From: Prochlorococcus sp. AG-409-P19
GTDB taxonomy: Bacteria; Cyanobacteriota; Cyanobacteriia; PCC-6307; Cyanobiaceae
Length of the DNA stretch: 64,000 bases
Reading direction: 5' to 3'
Assembly: GCA_003215315.1 (NCBI GenBank)
Contig: QCKO01000004.1
Coordinates: 55,753-119,752 of the forward strand
The notes under the pieces were generated by a model. The model did not search any database, had not been told where the DNA came from, and saw only the letters and a list, made by a program, of their open reading frames with translations. A program made the position numbers and the translations under genes. Every line of letters begins with the position of its first letter. Position 1 is the first letter of the stretch. This document shows, piece after piece, positions 10,336 through 20,888 of this stretch.

Positions 10336-11853
10336 TTGAAGCATGATTTAAAAGTGACTGTTACAGAAACAACTAACACCTCAAAAAGATCAATACCAAG
10401 TTTTAACAGAGAAGATTGGGCGAGTGCTTATTGCAATGTTGAGAAAGAGCTCAAAGATATTCCATTAAAAATAATTAAAGGTCAAGTCCCTAAGGATCTC
10501 AAAGGTACTTTTTATCGCAATGGTCCTGGAAGGCTAGAAAGAGGAGGCCGCTGGGTACATCACCCCTTTGACGGTGATGGAATGATCGCCGCCATTAAAT
10601 TCAAAAACGGCAATGTAAAAATCACCAATAAATACGTACGTACTGAAGGTTGGATTGCCGAAGAGAAAGCCAAGAAATTCCTTTATCGAGGGGTTTTTGG
10701 GACCCAAAAACCTGGGGGAGCAATCGCGAATGCCTTCGATATACGTTTAAAAAACATTGCCAATACTCATGTAGTAAAACTGGGCAATGAGCTTTTAGCT
10801 CTATGGGAGGCTTCTAGCCCATATGCTTTAGAACCCACAACTCTAGAAACAATTGGGATTTCTAACCTCAATGGAGCTCTAAAGCCAGGAGAAGCATTTA
10901 GCGCCCACCCAAGATTTGACCCTGGGCATTATGGTCAAAAAAGAATGGTTACTTTTGGAGTAAAAACTGGCCCTAAAAGTACGCTTAGATTGATGGAGTT
11001 TTCTGCAGAGGGTAACCATACTGGAAAACTTTTAAGCGATCGAAAAGATCAATTCAACGGTTTTGCTTTCTTGCATGATTTTGCAATCACTCCAAACTGG
11101 GCAATATTTATGCAAAACGCAATAAATTTCAATCCTATACCTTTCTTACTAGGCCAAAAAGGTGCAGGTCAATGTTTAAAGTCCAAAAAGGGTGGGCAAG
11201 CAAAGTTTTGGCTTATACCAAGAGACTCAGGATGCTATGCAGGTGAAGCACCAAGAATAATTAATGCCCCAGATGGTTTTGTTTTTCATCACCTAAATGC
11301 ATGGGAAGAGAGTAAAAAAGTAACAATAGAAAGCATTTTTTATCAAGATTTTCCATCTATTGAACCTGATGAAGATTTTCGTCAAATCAACTTTGAATTG
11401 TTACCCGAAGGTATTCTTAAAAGAAGCTGTATAGATATAGAAAGCAATACATCATCAGTAAAAATAATCAGCAATCAGTGCTGTGAATTTGCAACAGTCA
11501 ACCCAGATTATGAAGGCATAAAAGCAAAATATGCATGGATGGCGGTCTCAGACAAAAAAGAAGGGAATGGTCCTTTGCAGGCCATCAAAAAAATAGATCT
11601 AATTAATAATACAGAGTGTATTTGGAGTACAGCTCCTAGAGGTTTTGTAAGTGAACCTTTGTTTATAGCAAAAAAACATAATTCAGCATCCGAAGATCAA
11701 GGCTGGATAATTGTCTTAATCTGGGATGGCAAACGAAAAGGGACCAATTTAATAATCTTAAATTCAGAGAATTTAACCGAAGAAGCTATTTTAGAGCTTC
11801 CCATAAAAATTCCTCATGGACTTCATGGAAGCTGGGTAGAAGACATTTCTTAA
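10336..11853 (+). CDS. Carotenoid cleavage oxygenase (RPE65 family)
   Basis: Candidate iron-ligand His motifs AHPRFDP, FLHDFAIT, FHHLNAWE, HGLHGSW; RNGPGRLE...HHPFDGDGM near the N-terminus. Confidence 0.9.
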   Translation: MKHDLKVTVTETTNTSKRSIPSFNREDWASAYCNVEKELKDIPLKIIKGQVPKDLKGTFYRNGPGRLERGGRWVHHPFDGDGMIAAIKFKNGNVKITNKYVRTEGWIAEEKAKKFLYRGVFGTQKPGGAIANAFDIRLKNIANTHVVKLGNELLALWEASSPYALEPTTLETIGISNLNGALKPGEAFSAHPRFDPGHYGQKRMVTFGVKTGPKSTLRLMEFSAEGNHTGKLLSDRKDQFNGFAFLHDFAITPNWAIFMQNAINFNPIPFLLGQKGAGQCLKSKKGGQAKFWLIPRDSGCYAGEAPRIINAPDGFVFHHLNAWEESKKVTIESIFYQDFPSIEPDEDFRQINFELLPEGILKRSCIDIESNTSSVKIISNQCCEFATVNPDYEGIKAKYAWMAVSDKKEGNGPLQAIKKIDLINNTECIWSTAPRGFVSEPLFIAKKHNSASEDQGWIIVLIWDGKRKGTNLIILNSENLTEEAILELPIKIPHGLHGSWVEDIS

Positions 11854-11867
11854 CTCACAGAGCTCAA

Positions 11868-12470
11868 TCAAGAAAAGCAATCTATTTTTAGCAATTTTAT
11901 GATTTCTGGTTTTAATAAATCAAAGGCTTTTCCTCTATGCCCTAATTGTCTTTTTTGATGAACCTCCATCTCTGCAAAAGTTAAAGAAGTCCCTAATACT
12001 TCAAAAATTGGATCATATCCAAAACCTTTACTTCCTCTAGGTTGAAAAGTAATCAATCCTGGACAATATCCCTCTACTTCAAGAAGAACTTTACCTTTAT
12101 AAGCAATACAAAGAGCACAATGGAATTGTGCATTCCTGTTCTCCTTTCCATCCAAAATGTTAAGTAGCTTTGATACTCTTTCATCATCAGTTCGTGCAAA
12201 TCGAGAAGAATAAATACCAGGGGCTCCATTCAACACATCAACACTTAACCCTGAATCATCAGCAAGTGTCCATAAATTATTGTGATCACTAAGCGAAATA
12301 GCTTTAATTCTTGCATTTTCAGCAAATGTATTTCCATTTTCTATTATCTCAATTTTTTCAGACTGAGTAATTACCTTAATTGGTAAATCACTTAAAAAAG
12401 ATTTAAATTCTTGAATCTTTCCTTTATTAGTGCTTGCAATTAGAATACTCTGATAAAGGGCCTGATTCAT
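11868..12470 (-). CDS. rdgB: Non-canonical purine NTP pyrophosphatase (RdgB/HAM1)
   Basis: IASTNKGKIQEFKSFL...LADDSGLSVDVLNGAPGIYSSRFA...RGSKGFGYDPIF. Confidence 0.94.
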   Translation of the reverse strand: MNQALYQSILIASTNKGKIQEFKSFLSDLPIKVITQSEKIEIIENGNTFAENARIKAISLSDHNNLWTLADDSGLSVDVLNGAPGIYSSRFARTDDERVSKLLNILDGKENRNAQFHCALCIAYKGKVLLEVEGYCPGLITFQPRGSKGFGYDPIFEVLGTSLTFAEMEVHQKRQLGHRGKAFDLLKPEIIKLLKIDCFS

Positions 12471-13927
12471 TACAAAAGCTCCTCAATAAATTTCTTTGCA
12501 AACCTTAAATTAGAAAGCAAATCTTTTTCTGTAGGGGCCTCACAATAAATCCTTAATAAAGGTTCTGTACCTGAAAAACGAAACATTAGCCAATGAAATC
12601 TATCTATAATCAATTTGATACCATCTAATTTAACTACTTCTTTTACTCTATTTCCTTCAATATTTTCTGGAGGGGAAATACTTAAGAAAGACTCTATTCG
12701 GTTCTTAATATTCATATCATTCAGATATATATCCCTTCTTTCAAAATAACTATTTCCATATTTTTTACTTATAGATTCTATCTTCTCAGCCAAAGACTCT
12801 TCTGAAGAAGTTAATGACTCTAATAAAACCATCATAGCAAAAAGCGCATCTCTTTCAGGTATATGGGATCCAAAGCCAACCCCACCAGATTCTTCACCTC
12901 CTACAACTACTTTCTTTTCCAACATTTCTTGCGCAATATATTTGAAACCTACTGGTTTCTCTATAACTTCTCTACCCAATCCTTCTCCTACTAATCGCAT
13001 CAAATCAGAGCCACTTACGGTTTTAACAACACATCCAGGAAGCTTCCTGACTCGTACCAAATGATCAATAAATATAGGCATTAATTTCTGCGTATTACAA
13101 TATCTACCATACTCATCTATAGCAGCAATTCTATCTCCATCACCATCAAAAACCAATCCTAATGATCGTTGACCAGTATGAAATTTTCTTTTTATTTTAT
13201 TCATGATACTACTCAGATATTTTTCCATTGGCTCTGGAGGATTACCTCCAAAAGAGATATCTTTATTTTGCCTTATTTCCTGAATAAAAGTATTACCTTT
13301 TTGACCTAGCAACTCACTTACACAACCAGCTGCAGATCCATGCATTGGGTCAACAATAATATTAATATGCAACTTTTTAATCTTTTCAACTATCGAAGAA
13401 ACATCAAACATTTTTTGAATACTTTCAATGTGCTCGGCTCGAAAATCACAAGATGCTGTTTCTCCTTCAACAGGAATAGAAATACCTCCAGCAAGAATTC
13501 TTTTTTCCACTGCTCGAGTAAAATTCTCATCCACCGATCCACCGAGAGGACCTTTAATTTTTAAACCCAACCATTCTGGAGGATTATGGCTGGCCGTAAT
13601 AACTAATGCTCCTAAAGCATGATGCTTCACAACAGCCCAACTACAAGCCGGAGTAGGCAAAGGACAAGAAGCAAGTATAGGTTCTATAGCTAATCCTCTT
13701 ACAGCAGAAGCAGCTACTTGAGCCATCTCCTCTGCAAGCATCCGTCGATCATATCCAATAATAATTTTTTTATTTCTATTTTTTCCTCTATATAAAAGCT
13801 CTTGAGCTGATGCAGTGGCAACCTTCAAAAGGTTATCCAGAGTAAAGTCCATGCCCAAAATCCCTCGCCAGCCATCAGTACCAAAAGAAATTGGTTTTTG
13901 AATGATGCAAAGATTTTTGTCCCCCAT
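12470..13927 (-). CDS. Phosphoglucomutase/phosphomannomutase family protein
   Basis: FGTDGWRGILG, TASHNPPEWLGLKIKGP, GLVFDGDGDRIAAID, GGEESGGVGFG, RFSGTEPLLRIYCEA. Confidence 0.93.
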   Translation of the reverse strand: MGDKNLCIIQKPISFGTDGWRGILGMDFTLDNLLKVATASAQELLYRGKNRNKKIIIGYDRRMLAEEMAQVAASAVRGLAIEPILASCPLPTPACSWAVVKHHALGALVITASHNPPEWLGLKIKGPLGGSVDENFTRAVEKRILAGGISIPVEGETASCDFRAEHIESIQKMFDVSSIVEKIKKLHINIIVDPMHGSAAGCVSELLGQKGNTFIQEIRQNKDISFGGNPPEPMEKYLSSIMNKIKRKFHTGQRSLGLVFDGDGDRIAAIDEYGRYCNTQKLMPIFIDHLVRVRKLPGCVVKTVSGSDLMRLVGEGLGREVIEKPVGFKYIAQEMLEKKVVVGGEESGGVGFGSHIPERDALFAMMVLLESLTSSEESLAEKIESISKKYGNSYFERRDIYLNDMNIKNRIESFLSISPPENIEGNRVKEVVKLDGIKLIIDRFHWLMFRFSGTEPLLRIYCEAPTEKDLLSNLRFAKKFIEELL

Positions 13928-13979
13928 AATTATTGACTTAATCCATCAAATCTAACGATAGATACATTATTGTCTTCCT

Positions 13980-15446
13980 ATGAGAATCTATCAATCAAAA
14001 ATACATGTAATTAGCGATAAGCTCATAAAAAGCTGGCTGCGATGTCGAAGAAAAGCTTGGCTTGATAGTTTTGGGGATCAACAAGAAAAAATATGGAATA
14101 CCCATACAACACTCCAGTTAGATCATCAAAGAAAATGTTTTTCTGACTTTATGGGTAAAAAAAATGGCGTTGGCATTGGTATTGAGGCATGTAAAAAAGG
14201 AAAAGATATTGTGGCTGGATTAACCATTAAGGAAAAATTATCTACAAACGAATTTCTTAAAGCAAGGCCACCTTTACTCAAAAAAATTAATGGTCAAAGT
14301 ATTTGGGGTCCTTTTTCATATGAACCCCTATTAACACTACAAGGCAAAAGATTAACTCGAGAAAATAAATTAAGCTTTGCAATGTCAGCTAAATTACTAA
14401 CATCGCTTCAAAAAAATAAAGTCCATAAAGGTATAGCCATATCTCAACTAAATCAAACAACACATTTTCAAGAAGTAAGATTTAGCAAATCAATTGAAAC
14501 TGAACTTAAAGAGTCAATTGAGAAATTAAAAGCAGACCTTCTTTTATCAAAACCACCCAAGGTAACATCTAATCGCAAAAAATGTTCAATTTGTTGCTGG
14601 AAAAAGTTTTGTGATAAAACAGCATATGCAGAAGGACATTTAAGCGAAGTAAGCGGAATTGGAAGCAAGCGTAATATTTTGCTTAAAGAAATGGGGATAA
14701 GCAACATTAGTATTCTTGCAGGGTACGAAGCAAGTTCTCTTAAGCTAAATCTAAGTAAATTTGGCCCTCAACATGGCGAAATTAGTGATCAGATCATTAG
14801 ACAAGCCAAAACACTTCTAACAGGAAAAGCTATTAAATTGCAATCCTCTAACTTATTAAAAATCTTAAATAAAGCGCCAGGATTATTAATTTACGATATT
14901 GAGTCTGACCCTGACGAAAAGCATGACTTCCTACATGGATTTGTGAGAATTTCAAACTTAAAAAGCAAATTAACTCTAAAAAATAAATTTACTTATAAGC
15001 CATTATTAAGTGTTAATAAAAGCGAGGAATATCTTCTTTGGGAAAGGATAAGAAAGACATTAAAGGTTCATGAAGATTGGCCCATACTACATTATGGAGA
15101 AACTGAATCATTAGCATTATATCGACTAGCCGAAAGACAAAGAGCAAACAAGCACGAGTTAGAAGAAATAAAAAATAGGTTAGTAGATATACATCTTTAT
15201 GTCAAAGAATTTTGGTGCTTACCAATAAATAATTATGGGCTAAAATCAGTTGCTGAATTCATTGGTTTCAAATGGGAGAGTAAAGGTATTGACGGACCAC
15301 AAGCTCTTTTATGGTGGAGACAATGGAAGAATTCAAGACCACATAAAAAAATATACTCTAAAAACTTAAGAAGAATTTTTCAATATAATAAAGATGATTG
15401 CTTAGCCACATGGGAAATTGCAAAATGGTTATCAACTCAAGACTAA
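13980..15446 (+). CDS. TM0106-family RecB-like nuclease (Cys cluster + helix-hairpin-helix + RNase H-like C-terminus)
   Basis: CSICCWKKFCDKTAYAEGHLSEVSGIGSKRNILLKEMGI, then LLIYDIESDPDEKHDFLHGFV and YNKDDCLATWEIAKWL. Confidence 0.78.
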   Translation: MRIYQSKIHVISDKLIKSWLRCRRKAWLDSFGDQQEKIWNTHTTLQLDHQRKCFSDFMGKKNGVGIGIEACKKGKDIVAGLTIKEKLSTNEFLKARPPLLKKINGQSIWGPFSYEPLLTLQGKRLTRENKLSFAMSAKLLTSLQKNKVHKGIAISQLNQTTHFQEVRFSKSIETELKESIEKLKADLLLSKPPKVTSNRKKCSICCWKKFCDKTAYAEGHLSEVSGIGSKRNILLKEMGISNISILAGYEASSLKLNLSKFGPQHGEISDQIIRQAKTLLTGKAIKLQSSNLLKILNKAPGLLIYDIESDPDEKHDFLHGFVRISNLKSKLTLKNKFTYKPLLSVNKSEEYLLWERIRKTLKVHEDWPILHYGETESLALYRLAERQRANKHELEEIKNRLVDIHLYVKEFWCLPINNYGLKSVAEFIGFKWESKGIDGPQALLWWRQWKNSRPHKKIYSKNLRRIFQYNKDDCLATWEIAKWLSTQD

Positions 15447-16297
15447 TCTAAAAAACTTTTAAATCCAATAGGTACTTTTATTAATAGTTTTTCTGATAAA
15501 CCTTCAAGATAAAGATCTTGTCTTAATAATGAATTAGTTTTAATTAATGCTAGGCCTGAAGTAATATTGTTTTCTTTCTTTATAATAGATATAACAATTC
15601 CTTTAGGCCTACCTTCAACATCCAGGATCTTTAAACTATTAGTCATTGTATAATTTTCTTCTTTAGAATGTAGCTCCCAAAGTCTTAGTTTTTGTTTTAA
15701 TGCTTTTTTTGTGAATATTTTAGCCATTGCTTCCTGCCCCAAATAACATCCTTTTTTCAGATCTATCAAATCCGACAATCCAATTTCATATGGATTACAT
15801 TTATCCTCAATTTCTTGAGAGAGTCTAGGAAAACCTTGAGAAATCATCCAACTTTTGATCTCATATGGATTTGCTTTCTTAGTCCTAGAAACCTCATGAG
15901 GTAAATTATTCTTTCCATTTAACCAATACACAGGTGAATCTTTCCAAGACACTTCTAATGATAAACATTGTATTCTTGTCTTTAACTTAGATGATTCAAT
16001 ACGTACTTTATCTGCAGGGAAAATAAAAGATTCTAACCCTTGAAAAAAAGATTTAGAATCACCTTCTAGAATCAAAACTTCTGCATGATTATCTTTTAAT
16101 TTTATTTCTAAAACTGCCCTTAACTTGCCCAAAGAAGATAACCAACAAGTTCTAATAATTTCATTATCTGATGCTCTCAAAATATCTATAGTTGTTTGAC
16201 CATGGAGAAAAGTTCGCACTCCCTCACCACACAAAGTAATGCATGGAAAGTCTTGTTCCCAAATTAATTCTGATTGAGTATTTATATCATTTTTCAT
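15443..16297 (-). CDS. ygfZ: YgfZ/GcvT-like folate-binding protein
   Basis: C-terminal signature [19 protein letters not shown] (K-GCY-GQE). Confidence 0.85.
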   Translation of the reverse strand: MKNDINTQSELIWEQDFPCITLCGEGVRTFLHGQTTIDILRASDNEIIRTCWLSSLGKLRAVLEIKLKDNHAEVLILEGDSKSFFQGLESFIFPADKVRIESSKLKTRIQCLSLEVSWKDSPVYWLNGKNNLPHEVSRTKKANPYEIKSWMISQGFPRLSQEIEDKCNPYEIGLSDLIDLKKGCYLGQEAMAKIFTKKALKQKLRLWELHSKEENYTMTNSLKILDVEGRPKGIVISIIKKENNITSGLALIKTNSLLRQDLYLEGLSEKLLIKVPIGFKSFLD

Positions 16298-16874
16298 TGG
16301 CTCTATTCACAACATCTTTCAAGAGAAATAAACTTATCAATTCTAATCCAGCATTTTTCATAGCCTCCTCACCACCTTCTTGTCTATCAATAATTGAAAT
16401 AACCCTATCAACACAATATCCAACATTTCTTAATTGTTTAACAGCTTTCAGCGATGATCTACCGGTAGTAACGACATCTTCGAGAACAGTTACTCTTGAT
16501 CCTGTTGGAATAAGTGGTCCTTCCAGCCATTGACCAGTTCCATGCCCTTTTGGTTCTTTTCTTACTATCAAACCATCTAAATCTCGTCCCTTCTGAGCTG
16601 CGAGTAGAGAAACACCACTAACAAGGGGATCAGCCCCTAAGGTTAATCCTGCAACTGCAGAAGAATCTGATTCAACAAACTCCAGCATCAAATTAGAGAT
16701 CAAAACCAGGCCAGGTCCACTAAGAGAAACAGGTTTGCAATTTATATAGTGCTTGCTTTGCCGTCCAGAAGATAATGTGAAATCACCAACCTTATAGGCT
16801 TTACTAGATAATTCTGACAGCAGTTGCTCTCTGTGGATTCGCATAGAATCAGAAGCGTAGTTCATATTGAACAC
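16287..16874 (-). CDS. pyrE: Orotate phosphoribosyltransferase
   Basis: [53 protein letters not shown] (PRPP loop). Confidence 0.95.
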   Translation of the reverse strand: MFNMNYASDSMRIHREQLLSELSSKAYKVGDFTLSSGRQSKHYINCKPVSLSGPGLVLISNLMLEFVESDSSAVAGLTLGADPLVSGVSLLAAQKGRDLDGLIVRKEPKGHGTGQWLEGPLIPTGSRVTVLEDVVTTGRSSLKAVKQLRNVGYCVDRVISIIDRQEGGEEAMKNAGLELISLFLLKDVVNRANEK

Positions 16875-16976
16875 AGTTGAGATTGTTATTAAAAAAATCT
16901 TGGCCTTCTAAGATTCTATTTCTTTATTGAAAGTTCTTCTCTATCATCAAAAAAAACAATCAAACCCATTACTTGG

Positions 16977-17049
16977 GGGGGTGTAGCAATCTGGTGAATG
17001 CAGCGAACTCATAATTCGCCTTAGGCGAGTTCGATCCTCGCCACCCCCA
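16977..17049 (+). tRNA. tRNA-Met (anticodon CAT)
   Basis: Cloverleaf: acceptor GGGGGTG/CACCCCC, anticodon arm GCGAA-CTCATAA-TTCGC, T arm GCGAG-TTCGATC-CTCGC. G1-C72 suggests elongator Met; CAT could also be a lysidine-modified Ile tRNA. Confidence 0.92.
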
Positions 17050-17062
17050 TCAAAAAAAATTA

Positions 17063-18346
17063 ATGAGATTTATTCTTCTTGGGATATTGCTTGCTTTGCC
17101 AGCTTTTTTCAATGCGGCAGAAGTTGCTTTACTTAGGCTTAGACCGAGCAGAGCTCAAAGCTTATTTGAAGAAGGAAAACCAGGATCAAGAACAATACTT
17201 CGATTACAAAAGCGTTTAAGAAGAGCCCTCCTGGTTGCCCAATTAGGAATCACTCTGTCACTAATATCACTTGGATGGGTAAGCAAAACATGGGCGACTC
17301 AATTTTGGGACAAAGAAATTTCTAACAGCCAATTTTGGTATTTACTTTTTCTAGTAGTAGTTGTATTAACTTCCACATTAATCTCTGGGGTATTCCCTAA
17401 AGCTTTAGTACTAAACAATCCAGAAATTTCTGCTCTCAAATTATCACCTTTACTAGAGTCTGTAATGAAATGGATGGCACCTTTTCTTTCCCTAATAGAA
17501 AAAGTTACGTCACTAATTATAAGATTAATAGGTCTAAATCCAAAATGGGATAGTCTGGTAACAGCTTTATCTGCAGGTGAGTTAGAAACATTAATAGAAA
17601 GCGGAGCAGTTACTGGTTTAGAACCAAACGAAAGAAATATTCTTGAAGGAGTTTTTGCTTTAAGGGATACACAAGTACGTGAAGTCATGGTCCCTAGATC
17701 TGGGATGGTAACCCTTTCAAAAAACGCATGTTTTTCTGAACTTATGGAAGAAGTTCACCGTACTAGACATTCAAGATTTCTAGTGATTGATGATTCATTA
17801 GATAATGTTCTTGGTCAAATTGATTTAAGGCATTTAGCTGAGGCAATATCGCATGGAAGTATTAAAGCGAATACATCTATAATTCCATATATCAATAGTG
17901 TTCCAAAGGTACTAGAAACATTAACTCTTGCAGAATTGCTTCCTTTAATAAAACAAGGTAATCCTTTTTTATTAGTTGTAGATGAATATGGTGGAACAGA
18001 AGGACTAATCACTTCGGCAGATTTAACTGGTGAAATCGTTGGTGATGAGATTCAATCTGATAATAAAGAACCTGACCTATTCAAAATAGAAAGCACAAGT
18101 AATCAATGGATTGCTAATGGTGACTTAGAAATTATTGATTTAAATCGGCAATTGAAAGTTGAATTACCTGAAGCCGATGACCATTACACTCTTGCCGGTT
18201 TTTTACTGGAGAAGCTTCAAGAAGTCCCCTCAAACGGTGAAAGTTTATTATTTGAGCAAATTGTCTTCCAAATCATTTCAATGAAAGGTCCAAGAATTAA
18301 TCAAGTCAAAATAACCCTTCCTGATAATTCCATAAATGATCACTAA
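17063..18346 (+). CDS. CNNM (DUF21) + CBS-domain protein, CorC/HlyC-like
   Basis: Membrane N-terminus, VREVMVPRSGMVTL CBS motif, LLVVDEYGGTEGLIT. Confidence 0.9.
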   Translation: MRFILLGILLALPAFFNAAEVALLRLRPSRAQSLFEEGKPGSRTILRLQKRLRRALLVAQLGITLSLISLGWVSKTWATQFWDKEISNSQFWYLLFLVVVVLTSTLISGVFPKALVLNNPEISALKLSPLLESVMKWMAPFLSLIEKVTSLIIRLIGLNPKWDSLVTALSAGELETLIESGAVTGLEPNERNILEGVFALRDTQVREVMVPRSGMVTLSKNACFSELMEEVHRTRHSRFLVIDDSLDNVLGQIDLRHLAEAISHGSIKANTSIIPYINSVPKVLETLTLAELLPLIKQGNPFLLVVDEYGGTEGLITSADLTGEIVGDEIQSDNKEPDLFKIESTSNQWIANGDLEIIDLNRQLKVELPEADDHYTLAGFLLEKLQEVPSNGESLLFEQIVFQIISMKGPRINQVKITLPDNSINDH

Positions 18347-18382
18347 TCAACGTTAATCTCATAGAAAAATGAATCCCCTTAT

Positions 18383-19387
18383 ATGACTGCTCATATCGTT
18401 CCTGTAAAAGTTGGTGTTATAGGTATTGGAAACATGGGTTGGCACCATGCACGTGTACTAAGCCTTCTCAAGGATGCCAATCTAATTGGGGTTGCAGATC
18501 CAGATTCTGAAAGGGGGAATATTGCTAAAAAACAATTCAACTGTGATTGGTTCAAAGATTACAGAGTTTTATTAGACCAAGTTGAAGCAGTATGTATTGC
18601 AGTACCAACCTTGTTGCATCATAAAGTAGGCATAGATTGCCTAAATGCAGGAAAACATGTCTTAATAGAAAAGCCAATAGCAGCAAGCAAAGAAGAGGCA
18701 TCTTCTTTAATAAATGCATCAAACAACGCTCAAAGGATTCTTCAAGTTGGTCATATTGAAAGATTCAACCCTGCATTTAGAGAATTAACGAAGGTGGTAG
18801 CAAATGAAGAGGTTGTTGTTCTTGAAGCGAGAAGGCATAGTCCTCATGCAGAGAGAGCTAATGATGTTTCCGTGGTATTAGATCTCATGATTCATGATCT
18901 GGATCTTGTTCTTGAACTTGCCAATGCAAAAGTAACCAGACTGGCGGCTGTCGGAGGGTCAAGCGGAAATGGCCCTATGGACTATGTAAATGCCACTCTT
19001 GGTTTTCAAAATGGCGTAGTGGCAAGTCTCACTGCCAGCAAAATGAGCCATAGAAAAATAAGAAGTTTGAGCGCTCATTGCAAACAAAGTCTAATTGAAA
19101 CTGATTTTCTTAATCACAAGATAAATATTCATAGACGATCACATGAATGGTATTCAGCAGATCATGGTGAGCTTTTATATCGCAACGACGGATTTATTGA
19201 AGAAGTGAGTACCACTTCAATTGAACCCTTATATGCAGAGCTTGAGCACTTTCTGCAATGTGTCAGGGGTAAAGAAAAACCCGCAGTTGATGGATTACAA
19301 GCTTCAAGAGCATTAAATCTTGCAAATTTGATCGAGAGTTCAGTAGAAAGCCCAACCAAAGACATTACCTCTGAGATATATATTTGA
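18383..19387 (+). CDS. Gfo/Idh/MocA family oxidoreductase
   Basis: VGVIGIGNMGWHHARVLSLL...VLIEKPIAAS...VGHIERFNPAFREL. Confidence 0.9.
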   Translation: MTAHIVPVKVGVIGIGNMGWHHARVLSLLKDANLIGVADPDSERGNIAKKQFNCDWFKDYRVLLDQVEAVCIAVPTLLHHKVGIDCLNAGKHVLIEKPIAASKEEASSLINASNNAQRILQVGHIERFNPAFRELTKVVANEEVVVLEARRHSPHAERANDVSVVLDLMIHDLDLVLELANAKVTRLAAVGGSSGNGPMDYVNATLGFQNGVVASLTASKMSHRKIRSLSAHCKQSLIETDFLNHKINIHRRSHEWYSADHGELLYRNDGFIEEVSTTSIEPLYAELEHFLQCVRGKEKPAVDGLQASRALNLANLIESSVESPTKDITSEIYI

Positions 19388-19503
19388 AATTGAGCGTAAT
19401 AAAATAAACAGCAAAATATGCCAGGGTTTAAGCCCTAGCAAAACTGCTTTTTAAGCTCCAGAGTTTGCAATCACAAATACTCTTGGGCTTAAAAATTTTT
19501 GAT

Positions 19504-19647
19504 TTAACGGAAACCTACAGCTGCTTGCCAAACAAAAACAAGCAAGAAGAAGAAGATAGGTATGAGTGGAAGCACGTCCACTGTTGGTGCAAATGCCTGA
19601 TAAGCAGTAGGTAGTTCTGCAAGTAAGTTGAGACTAATTGGTACCAT
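19504..19647 (-). CDS. psbK: Photosystem II protein PsbK
   Basis: Not in ORF track. Hand translation: [47 protein letters not shown] (47 aa), PsbK LPEAY..F.P.VDVLP.IP.FF pattern. Confidence 0.93.
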   Translation of the reverse strand: MVPISLNLLAELPTAYQAFAPTVDVLPLIPIFFFLLVFVWQAAVGFR

Positions 19648-19680
19648 CCCTAAGAATTAATGTGCTTATTAGCACGCACG

Positions 19681-20835
19681 CTACCACGTGTGATGTGCTT
19701 TCGAGTGACTATTCCATGGAGCGAAATCCTCTGAAAAACATCCTTCCTCTATTGATTGCCTCATAGCACTAGTAAAACGCGCCAAATGAGACAGATTATG
19801 TAAGCTAAGCAAAGTAAGTCCTAGTAATTCTTTGTTACGAATGAGGTGATGCAGATAAGCTCTGGAGTAATTACTACAAGTCTCACAGATACAAGTTTCA
19901 TCCAAAGAAGAATAATCATTACTAAAGCGTGAATTTCGTAAATTCACTTTTGTCCCATTAACTAAGGCAGTCCCATGCCTGCCTAGACGCGTAGGAATAA
20001 CGCAATCAAAAAGATCCATACCGTTAGCAACAGCAATAGCCATTTCTTTCAACGTGCCAATACCCATCAAATATCTAGGCTTGTCTGATGGCAATAACGG
20101 GCCAATTTGTCTAACAATTCTATGCATTTCCTCTACAGGCTCCCCAACACTCACTCCACCTATTGCTATACCAGGCAAATCAAAGCTTGAAACTATCCGT
20201 AAACTTTCCTCTCTTAAATCCGAATAACAGCCTCCCTGAACTATGCCAAATAAAGCTTGATCATTCTTTATATGTGTTTTGGCACATTTTTCTAACCATT
20301 GATGAGTTCTTCTTGTGGCCTCCTGAACCTCTGATACAGATGCAGGGAAAGGAGGGCATTGATCAAAAGCCATTGCAACATCAGAGCCTAAAGCCATTTG
20401 TATTTCAATAGCTTTTTCAGGCGTCAGATATAGATAAGATCCATCTCTTGGATTTTGAAAAGCGACACCTTGATCATCAATTTTATTGAGTTTAGCCAAA
20501 CTAAAGACTTGAAACCCACCCGAATCAGTAAGAATTGGCTTTCTCCAATTCATAAACTTATGAATACCACCAGCAGATTCAATAATGTTTTCTCCAGGTT
20601 GCAAATGAAGATGAAAAGTATTTGCAAGAATCATTTCAGCACCAGTTTTAAGTAACTGATCAGACGTCACTCCCTTAACAGTTCCCAATGTGCCAACAGG
20701 CATAAATCGAGGAGTTTCAATATCACCATGAGGAGTACTAAATGAACCAACACGGGCAAATGTGTTTGGGCAACTACTTTTCAAGTTAAAATCGAACACA
20801 AGTTTTTTGCAAATATATTGATACCAAATAGGCAT
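19681..20835 (-). CDS. tgt: Queuine tRNA-ribosyltransferase
   Basis: [60 protein letters not shown]. Confidence 0.95.
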   Translation of the reverse strand: MPIWYQYICKKLVFDFNLKSSCPNTFARVGSFSTPHGDIETPRFMPVGTLGTVKGVTSDQLLKTGAEMILANTFHLHLQPGENIIESAGGIHKFMNWRKPILTDSGGFQVFSLAKLNKIDDQGVAFQNPRDGSYLYLTPEKAIEIQMALGSDVAMAFDQCPPFPASVSEVQEATRRTHQWLEKCAKTHIKNDQALFGIVQGGCYSDLREESLRIVSSFDLPGIAIGGVSVGEPVEEMHRIVRQIGPLLPSDKPRYLMGIGTLKEMAIAVANGMDLFDCVIPTRLGRHGTALVNGTKVNLRNSRFSNDYSSLDETCICETCSNYSRAYLHHLIRNKELLGLTLLSLHNLSHLARFTSAMRQSIEEGCFSEDFAPWNSHSKAHHTW

Positions 20836-20888
20836 CTAACTAATTATCAGCCTAATTTTGATTAAGGAGTAAATAAAGGAGAAAAAAG

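Noticed and set aside
13340-13622. Overlapping antisense ORFs 13340..13564 and 13428..13622
   Set aside because: Opposite the conserved phosphohexomutase core; no motifs.
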